Position numbers and translations under genes: made by a program
Notes under the pieces: generated by a model
The model's database searches: none
Seen by the model: the letters and a program-made list of their open reading frames with translations, nothing else
What the model was told of the DNA's origin: nothing
Source of the DNA: Ustilago trichophora
Lineage: Eukaryota > Basidiomycota > Ustilaginomycetes > Ustilaginales > Ustilaginaceae
DNA length: 64,000 bases
Direction of reading: 5' to 3'
Assembly: GCA_900323505.1 (NCBI GenBank)
Contig: OOIN01000043.1
Location: 62,001-126,000, forward strand
In this document: piece by piece, positions 57,260 through 64,000 of the stretch
How the letters are laid out: each line of letters opens with the position of its first letter
How positions within the stretch are numbered: position 1 is the first letter of the stretch

Positions 57260-58217
57260 CTTGAAAAGAGGTTAGAAGAGGGGTCGAAAGTGGATCCTGG
57301 TTTATTTGATGACTGCGAAGATGTCGGAAGGATATTTAAAAAAAAAAAAAAAAAAATGGAAATGGAGAGTGTCAGAAGAAAGGATCCATTCGAGGCAGAA
57401 GGATCAACAACAAGGGCAGCGGATGATCAAGTCTAGTTGCGACTGAAAGCTGAACAAAGGGTCGAAGTCGAAGGCGGCGCCAGGATGGAATGCTATTGCA
57501 GTCTATCGGCGTCAAATTGGAGGGTTGGTCGGAAGTTCCGCGTGCAAGTGTCACTCGGCTGATCAAGCGACAACGTTTCATTTTTTGTAAGTGATGACGG
57601 AGAACTGAAAAGAGGCATCGAAAGTGCTGAGAGAGGATGTACTTGAGCCAAGGCTGGCTGCCATCTTTCCACTCTGAAGTAGTCCTGTCAAGTTGGCTGG
57701 GCATCGACGCGTGATTTGGGCCAAGTACGATTGCCGCTCTGATGGAAGGCGGCATCATAAATCGAGGCGATGGTGAATGATCAGAGTTGAAAGAACGGAT
57801 GCTGCATTGTAGAAGAAGGTGCCGATGTTTTGCAAAGAAGTTGCTGATGATGGACTGTGTCGATAGAAACGATCGCTGCTGCTTGCTGTTGCTGCTGCTT
57901 GCTTGATTGTTGTATCGTAGGACACACTTACAGCTTACTGTTGGTGACGCAAAGGCAAAACGACCAAACGGATGCTGCCTGATGTGAAATGAAGGTGGTG
58001 AGTAGGTGAAGAAGCGGGCCGGAGGATGGGAGGTCGCAGATGGATAGGGGGGAGATGGTGGTGATCAAGAGGAAGCGCGCAGTTAATTCGTGATGATGAT
58101 CAGCGAGCTAGCTGGCTGGACAAGTGTTGGACTTGCGACGGGCGAACGGATGGATCGCACACACGCACACGCTCTCTCACTCTCTCTGCCTTTCGCACGC
58201 ACGCACACAAAAGAACG

Positions 58218-58255
<38 letters not shown>

Positions 58256-58606
58256 AGAAGAGAACGCCGGCGCGCCACCTCACACACTCTTGTCTCTGCT
58301 CTCGAAATTCAGACAAAGAAGTGTTGTTCTTTTTCCTCATCGCCAGAACACACACACACACACATTCACTGCCCACACCTCTGCTCGGAGACTCTGTGTC
58401 ACTTTTCAAATCAATCAGACAACACACACACTCAAACGCACCAGTCTTTTGAATACAAATTTCGATTTTCAAAACGCACGTCCGAATTCATCTCGCCGTC
58501 TCTCACACACCTCTCTCTCTCTCTCTCTCTTGCTCTCCTCTTTTTTTCAATACGCTTTTCCCAACCCAGCCCAACTCAAATTCAGAGCTCTTCTGCCCGT
58601 GCACCT

Positions 58607-58671
<65 letters not shown>

Positions 58672-59559
58672 GTGAATTCTTCTCAAGAAGGGTCAAAGTG
58701 CCAACAACGTGAGCCCGGAATTTTCTCTGTGTGTGTTTTTGCCTTATCCAACCCATCTCTCCCACCGCTCGGTCCCTCTTCCGCCCCGCCATCTTGTGTA
58801 TCTTTCTCAATCTAGTGATGCTTAAAGCGCATAGATCACGCGCATATGATACTTGGATCGCACAATCGGATTTTTAGCGCTGAAGCGCGGTTGGACAGAG
58901 GAAAGGCGGTTGAATGGTGCTTCGAAAGGAAAATGTGACTTTAGAGAGAGGGTCACAGACTCATGCACGGATCCGCGCGCGCACTTCTTGTTTGTTTCCC
59001 CCTCGCTATTTAATCACATTCCTCCTGGACGAGACGCGTCGCGCGTAGCTCCTGTGCTCGGGCCAAATCTAAGATTGCATCGGCGATCCATTCAAGAATC
59101 GGGCAAGATTCAGCTGTTTCGAGAATGTCTTTTCGATTCTTCAATGACGTCCTTGGGCTTTGCTCGACCTTCTGCTTGTCAGAGTCTGTATGATGTGATT
59201 TCGGGGAGTATACTAGCGGCCTTCGTAGATTCGCAATCAGCGTCACATGTCTGAGAACAATGCGCTGAATGAGGGAGAAGTTTGAATGAGTGTCTGATTT
59301 TGTGGCCTCCTTTTTCGAGATGCTTTTCTTTTTCCAGAAGCGACCAGCCTCGTGTCACTTCAATCGCTACAGGCCATTGTGGTTTTTTTCTTCACGATAT
59401 GTTTAGCCTGGCTCAACGGTAAGAATGGGACATAGACGTCTGCGCTCTGACTATGGCTATGTGTGTATGTTTGTGTGAAATGCTAAAAGTACAGTGGTGT
59501 GATAACCACAACAAGTCAAGGGCAGCGGGTCCTGCAGGGGAATAAGGATTGCCCCTGGT
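57260..59559. other. Tubulin promoter and long intergenic region with simple repeats
   Basis: 2.3 kb between tubulin start and the Mago 3' end. It holds an A17 or so run near 57339-57355, (AG)n at about 58224-58252, (CA)n runs near 58350 and 58430, CT-rich stretches, and T62 at 58609-58670. No coding gene supported. Confidence 0.6.
58609..58670 (+). repeat. T62 homopolymer
   Basis: 62 consecutive T. Could be a true tract or inflated by assembly. No element boundaries seen beside it. Confidence 0.9.
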
Positions 59560-60445
59560 CTAGGCAATGGGCTTGATCTTGAAGTGCAACGAGATCAGGC
59601 TGAAGATAAGGCACTGTCCACCGCAATCATAGGGCAATGATAGTCGCCGTGACAGAAGCAACGGGAGTGAGTCAGCTTCCTTTCACCCATCTCCTATGTA
59701 ACAAACTTTTCGAACAGCATCGACTTACCTTGAGATCCTGTACCAAGTAGTACATCACCCGCAAACCTTCCGGATCTTCACTGTCTTGCACATCTACCAA
59801 GCTGCCGATCTTTGCCGTCTGTATGCCATCACACCACCATCAAGCCGCGAATGAATCGTCCACGTCAATTTCTTTCCACCGGAGAATTAAGAATCTATCA
59901 TTGCGTGGGCGGGATAGGCGCTTACCTCGAACGAAATGTGCTCTTTCCCCAACCTCACTTCGAGCTCCTGACGACCAGTAGAGTTCTTCTTGGGCCACTT
60001 TGCGTCGTCTTCACGCATGATTTCGCTATCTTCCACAATCCGACGTAGCTCCTCTACCATGAGGGGGCTGATCCACACTGCCGAGCCCCCACAACCATCA
60101 TAGCGTCAAAACAAGAAGGTGGAATCAAGTCAGCAAATGGTAGCCAAGAGAGCCATAGGGCTCGAAGAGGTTCGAAGAGAGGGGAAATCGGAGTTGCTAC
60201 TCACTCTCTTTCCGAATCAAACTGTCATTACGGTAGTTCGAGTTGTTGGCATAGCGCAAGCGACCACGCGAGTATTCGAACTCGAGAAATTCGTGTCCGT
60301 GTCGACCTTGGTGTCCGGTGCTGTAGGTTTGATTCATCCAGAAGACAGAAGAAGAAGCAGAGGAGTAAGCAGATCTGCGTGCCATGAGTACTGCAGAACA
60401 AGGTGCCAGGAGGACTTACTAGTATCGCACGTAGAAGTCGGACAT
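59560..60445 (-). CDS. MAGO: Mago nashi, exon junction complex core
   Basis: Small but intron-rich: five exons 60445-60420, 60320-60205, 60077-59926, 59818-59729 and 59613-59560 join in frame to 145 residues, the usual Mago length (about 146). It reads [105 protein letters not shown] and finally [14 protein letters not shown], the conserved Mago order. With Y14 it locks eIF4A3 on spliced mRNA and supports mRNA localisation and decay. All four introns are GT-AG. It is head to head with the SURP protein gene. Confidence 0.97.
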
Positions 60446-60825
60446 CTTGCTCTCGTTGTGCTCTCCAATCTCTTCTGCTATAACGTCAACGATTTGCGGG
60501 AATCTCTTCTGCGCCGACGTCTGATTTGTTCGCTATATAGGTTAGCCAAAGGTAAGAAGCAGTTGAGCTGTCGAAAGTGATAAAGGGACAAGTGAAAGGT
60601 GGCAGTAGGGAGGAAATGGTCTGTGAGCAGCGCAGCGGCTTTCTTCTGCATCACTTTTTGGGCTCGGATCTCGGATGTGGAGTTTTTCTTTTGGTCAGGG
60701 TTCAACAAGGTTGCTCTCTTCATGAAACCCTTCCTTCTTACCCCCACCCTAAGTCACTCAATCATCTCCTCGCTGTGCACCCATCTTTGAGCTCTTGCGA
60801 GCACTCAAGAAGACATTAGCTTGCG
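60446..60825. other. Shared divergent promoter (Mago / SURP protein)
   Basis: 380 bp between the two ATGs. No ORF; no clear TATA box. Confidence 0.6.
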
Positions 60826-61884
60826 ATGAGTCGTCCACCAAGCAAACGTCGACGCTTCACCCAAGAGACGGTCGAAGACGACAGCTTGTCCTCGCACATC
60901 TTCGCCTCTTGTTCCTCAAGCCAACCTTCCATCAGCGGCATTTTGCGACCTTGCTCCTTCGAGATTTCTCTCAACCATGACTCAGAGCTCAAGCGCTCAT
61001 TACACCTCCTCCAAGCATCGCAACCCTCTGCAGAAACCAGCTCGGCGTGGGGCTCCCGACTTGTTGAATGGACAAGTTCTTCCAATCAGCACCGCATAAT
61101 CAGCGATCGCTATGACGCAGTGCACCTGCTCACCGATCTTCCCAAAGAATCAATCTCGAACAATCCAAAATCAGTAGCTGAAACGGACGAAGATGCCGGC
61201 TGGTCAGACCTCGACAGCGACTCGGAAGATCTCTTCTACATGACCCCTTTGGAAGTCTCCTCTTTTCTCCACAACAAAGCCAAGGCGAAACTTGATGCTC
61301 AGCATTCTTTACGGTTGGCCAACCTTGCTTCTCCTTCTCCATCACCTTCATCCTCATCCGCTTCTCCTCCTGCAACATCCGGGCCTTCCTCCGAAAGCAA
61401 AGCCGCAAGGCTTGAGAAAAGCCAATTCGAACTGATGTCCAAGACGGCCAGAATCCTATCTAAATCCTCGAACCCGGCCATATTGGAGCTCAAGATCTTG
61501 GCCAACCACGGCGGAGATGCAAGATTTCGATTTCTGCACAAGGATCAAGATCCCCGATGGAAAGATGTCTGGGAGGTGCTTCAGAAACGTAAGGGCGAAA
61601 TGGGGTACGAGGAAGCGCTGCTGGTACATTCTCGGAGAAATCAAGATGATACGAAAGATCCAAACAAGCAGAGTGGAAGTGGACTGGTTGCATATGAGGA
61701 CAGCGACTCATCGTCATCGTCAGAAGCTACAGCCTCAGACAAAGTCAACACCAAACCTCCAGAGGAAAAACCAGAGACAGACGACAAAGCCAAATTGCAA
61801 AAGCAAGCAGAACGTCTCGCCCGGGCCAAAGAATGGCTCAAAACACGCTCCCAACCACCACCACCACCACCACCACCCTCTTGA
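60826..61884 (+). CDS. SURP (SWAP) domain protein, suppressor-of-white-apricot-like splicing factor
   Basis: 352 residues, single exon. An N-terminal nuclear-signal-like SKRRRFTQ precedes a region with IISDRYDAVHLLTDLP, which resembles the conserved N-terminal DRYDxRxLL segment of SWAP-family splicing regulators. The SURP domain is at about residues 200-262: FELMSKTARILSKSS, then LELKILANHGGDARFRFLHKD and WKDVWEVLQKRK. A Ser-rich acidic stretch, a Lys-rich helix (KLQKQAERLARAKEWLK) and a poly-Pro end coded by CCA/CCC repeats follow. Such proteins regulate splice-site choice in the nucleus. Divergent from Mago, another mRNA-processing gene. Confidence 0.85.
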   Translation: MSRPPSKRRRFTQETVEDDSLSSHIFASCSSSQPSISGILRPCSFEISLNHDSELKRSLHLLQASQPSAETSSAWGSRLVEWTSSSNQHRIISDRYDAVHLLTDLPKESISNNPKSVAETDEDAGWSDLDSDSEDLFYMTPLEVSSFLHNKAKAKLDAQHSLRLANLASPSPSPSSSSASPPATSGPSSESKAARLEKSQFELMSKTARILSKSSNPAILELKILANHGGDARFRFLHKDQDPRWKDVWEVLQKRKGEMGYEEALLVHSRRNQDDTKDPNKQSGSGLVAYEDSDSSSSSEATASDKVNTKPPEEKPETDDKAKLQKQAERLARAKEWLKTRSQPPPPPPPPS

Positions 61885-62215
61885 ACTAGCAATACCATAC
61901 TTGATCCCACAAGTTGCAAGAGAGAGCTTGAAAAATTCATTGCTGTGTTTACCAGACATTGTAGGAACATATTGAGAGAGAGAGAGAGAGAGAGTGGTGA
62001 TGTGGAAAACAAGCGGCAAACCATGGAAGAAGTTAAAAGAGGGAATACTATTGAAATACACTTGTGTAAGAGAAGCGAAAAGAAGAAAAACAAACGAGCT
62101 GTCGTTGATGAATGCATAGAGATGAGGGAGGTGGTAAAAGATGTCTTTCCAGACACTTTCTTTTGTTTTTGGTTGCAGTTCTGAGGGATAAGAATAGGGT
62201 CAAGGGGGGATCAGT
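61885..62215. other. Convergent intergenic region
   Basis: 331 bp between stops of the SURP gene and HSP60. Short (AG)n at about 61976-61994. No gene seen. Confidence 0.6.
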
Positions 62216-63964
62216 TTAGAAACCCATGCCGCCCATTCCACCCATACCGCCCATACCACCCATTCCACCCATACCACCGGCGGGACCCTTCTCCTCGGGC
62301 GCCTCAACGATGCAACATTCGCTGGTGGTCAAGAGCGAAGCGACACCGGAAGCGTCCTGAAGAGCGGTCTTGACGACCTTCAAAGGGTCCAAGATACCGG
62401 CAGCAATCATGTCCTTGTACTCTCCAACGCTGGCATCGTAACCGTAGGTGAAATCACCGGGCTTCTCGAGCAAACGACCGACGACAACGCTTCCCTCCTC
62501 ACCGGCGTTCTCGACAATGGTGCGGGCAGGTCGGGTGAGAGCCGCCTTGAGCATCGAGAGACCCAACTGCTGGTCAAAGTTGGCAGTAGCCACCTCGTTG
62601 AGGCTCAAGGAAGCCTTCAAGAGCGCAACACCTCCACCGGGCAAGACACCAGCCTCGACAGCGGCACGGGTGGCGTTGAGAGCATCGTCGTATCGGTCCT
62701 TCTTCTCACCGACCTCGACCTCGGAGGAACCGCCGACCTTGATAACGGCGACACCGCCCGAGAGCTTGGCGAGACGCTCCTGGAGCTTGGTTCGGTCGTA
62801 CTCGGAAGTGGTAGGGTCGTTGATGGCGGCACGGATCTGCTCGCAACGGGCGGCGAGGCGGTCCTTGTCACCTTCACCGTTGAGGAAGATGGTGTCCTCC
62901 TTGGTGATGGTGACGGCACCGGTGGTACCGAGCATCTCGGCGGTGGCACGGTCGAGCTTGGTCTCGAGCTCGTCGGAGAAGACCTGGGCACCGGTCAAGA
63001 TACCGAGGTCACCGAGGATGCTCTTCCTGTTGTCACCGAAACCGGGAGCCTTGACAGCGGCGACCTGGAGCTGACCACGGAGCTTGTTGAGGATACAGGC
63101 GGCAAGAGCCTCACCGTCAATGTCCTCGGCAATGATGAGCAAGGGGCGACGAAGCTGAGCAGCTGCCTCGAGCGAAGGGAGAATGTCCTGGAGAGCCGAG
63201 ATCTTCTTCTCCGAGAGCAAGATCAAGGGCTTCTCGAACTCGACCTTGGCAGTCTTGACGTCGGTGATAAAGTAAGGCGAGATGTAACCACGGTCGAAGC
63301 GCATACCTTCGGTGATCTCGATCTCATCCTCGAGGGTCTTTCCTTCCTTGACAGTGATGACGCCCTCCTTGCCAACCTTCTCCATGGCGGTAGCGATGAG
63401 CTGACCGACGTGCTTGTCGCCGTTGGCCGAGATGGTAGCGACCTGGGCGATCTCTGCCGAGGTGGTGACGGCACGCTTGTTGGTCTCGAGGAACTTGATG
63501 ACGGCATCGACACCGGCCTGGACACCACGTCGAAGGTCCATAGGGTTGCAACCGGCAGCGACGTTCTTGACACCCTCTGCGTAGATGGCACGGGCGAGGA
63601 CAGTGGCGGTGGTGGTACCGTCACCAGCGATCTCGTTGGTCTTGTTGGCGACATCCTGGACGAGGCGGGCGCCGAGGTTCTCGAACTTGTCCTTGAGGGT
63701 GATCGACTTTGCTACGGTGACACCGTCCTTGGTGATCTTGGGACCGCCAAAGGGCTGCTCGATGATGACGTTGCGACCCTTGGGGCCGAGGGTGACGGAG
63801 ACAGCGTTGGCAAGGAGGTTGACACCGTTGAGCATAGCGGCACGGCCATCGTTGCTAAACTTGACCTCCTTGTGGGCGTTGTTGACGAGCGAGGTGGAGA
63901 AGCTACGGCCGTGGTTGGAGGCGGCCTTGCGGGCGGGGGTAGCGGCGTTGCGGAGAAGAGACAT
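62216..63964 (-). CDS. HSP60: Mitochondrial chaperonin HSP60
   Basis: 582 residues, single exon. Group I chaperonin that folds imported proteins in the mitochondrial matrix as ring complexes with HSP10. The N-terminus [20 protein letters not shown] is a typical import presequence, with processing likely before the [14 protein letters not shown] start of the mature protein. GroEL motifs are present: [21 protein letters not shown], and AAVEEG-equivalent [17 protein letters not shown]. The tail is the repeated GGM typical of the family, ending GGMGF. Strong codon bias. The window ends 36 bp upstream of the ATG, within a TG-rich stretch, so its promoter lies outside. Confidence 0.98.
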   Translation of the reverse strand: MSLLRNAATPARKAASNHGRSFSTSLVNNAHKEVKFSNDGRAAMLNGVNLLANAVSVTLGPKGRNVIIEQPFGGPKITKDGVTVAKSITLKDKFENLGARLVQDVANKTNEIAGDGTTTATVLARAIYAEGVKNVAAGCNPMDLRRGVQAGVDAVIKFLETNKRAVTTSAEIAQVATISANGDKHVGQLIATAMEKVGKEGVITVKEGKTLEDEIEITEGMRFDRGYISPYFITDVKTAKVEFEKPLILLSEKKISALQDILPSLEAAAQLRRPLLIIAEDIDGEALAACILNKLRGQLQVAAVKAPGFGDNRKSILGDLGILTGAQVFSDELETKLDRATAEMLGTTGAVTITKEDTIFLNGEGDKDRLAARCEQIRAAINDPTTSEYDRTKLQERLAKLSGGVAVIKVGGSSEVEVGEKKDRYDDALNATRAAVEAGVLPGGGVALLKASLSLNEVATANFDQQLGLSMLKAALTRPARTIVENAGEEGSVVVGRLLEKPGDFTYGYDASVGEYKDMIAAGILDPLKVVKTALQDASGVASLLTTSECCIVEAPEEKGPAGGMGGMGGMGGMGGMGGMGF

Positions 63965-64000
63965 GGTGGCGATGTCTTATGAGGTTGTGTGTGTGTGTGT

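Overview
The window looks like nuclear DNA of a smut fungus (Ustilaginomycotina, Basidiomycota). The evidence is a spermidine synthase/saccharopine dehydrogenase fusion typical of basidiomycetes, compact genes with few short GT-AG introns, strongly C/G-ending codons in highly expressed genes, and several small secreted proteins. The genus is inference. The left edge cuts a flavin monooxygenase gene. The right edge lies just upstream of HSP60.

Layout. 1-11.7 kb: partial flavin monooxygenase (-), peroxisomal acyl-CoA synthetase (+), TAF11 (-), SPE3-LYS9 fusion (+), small secreted protein (-). 11.7-28.3 kb: about 16.6 kb with no recognisable host gene, holding a complete tyrosine-recombinase (YR) retrotransposon (17470-23963) with split direct repeats A1 / B1-A2 / B2, a gag-like ORF, an RT-RNase H ORF and a tyrosine recombinase in the -1 frame. 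28.3-43.5 kb: Zn2Cys6 regulator (+), coiled-coil protein perhaps CENP-K-like (-), mitochondrial helicase IRC3 (+), two secreted proteins (+), vacuolar cation/H+ exchanger (-), SNF1 kinase (-). 44160-49875: a complete PIF/Harbinger DNA transposon with ACT target duplications, carrying a DDE transposase, a Myb/SANT-like protein and, unexpectedly, an ATPase-deleted piece of the replicative helicase gene MCM4. 50-64 kb: YPP1/TTC7-like TPR protein (-), beta-tubulin (-), Mago nashi (-), a SURP/SWAP splicing protein (+) and HSP60 (-).

Most host genes are single housekeeping genes with no operon-like logic. Two head-to-head pairs share short promoters: the coiled-coil gene with IRC3, and Mago with the SURP protein, the second pair being two mRNA-processing factors. 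The candidate secreted proteins sit at the edges of repeat-rich or gene-poor DNA, as is common in smuts.

The most novel signals are (i) a string of perfect stem-loops in the leader of the YR retrotransposon, two of which share flanks but have different, still paired, stem cores; (ii) two tandem, correctly phased -1 slippery heptamers exactly where that element must change frame, plus a TAATG stop-start overlap between its first two ORFs; and (iii) the MCM4 fragment inside the Harbinger element. Splice sites and starts were read by eye and all coordinates are predictions.
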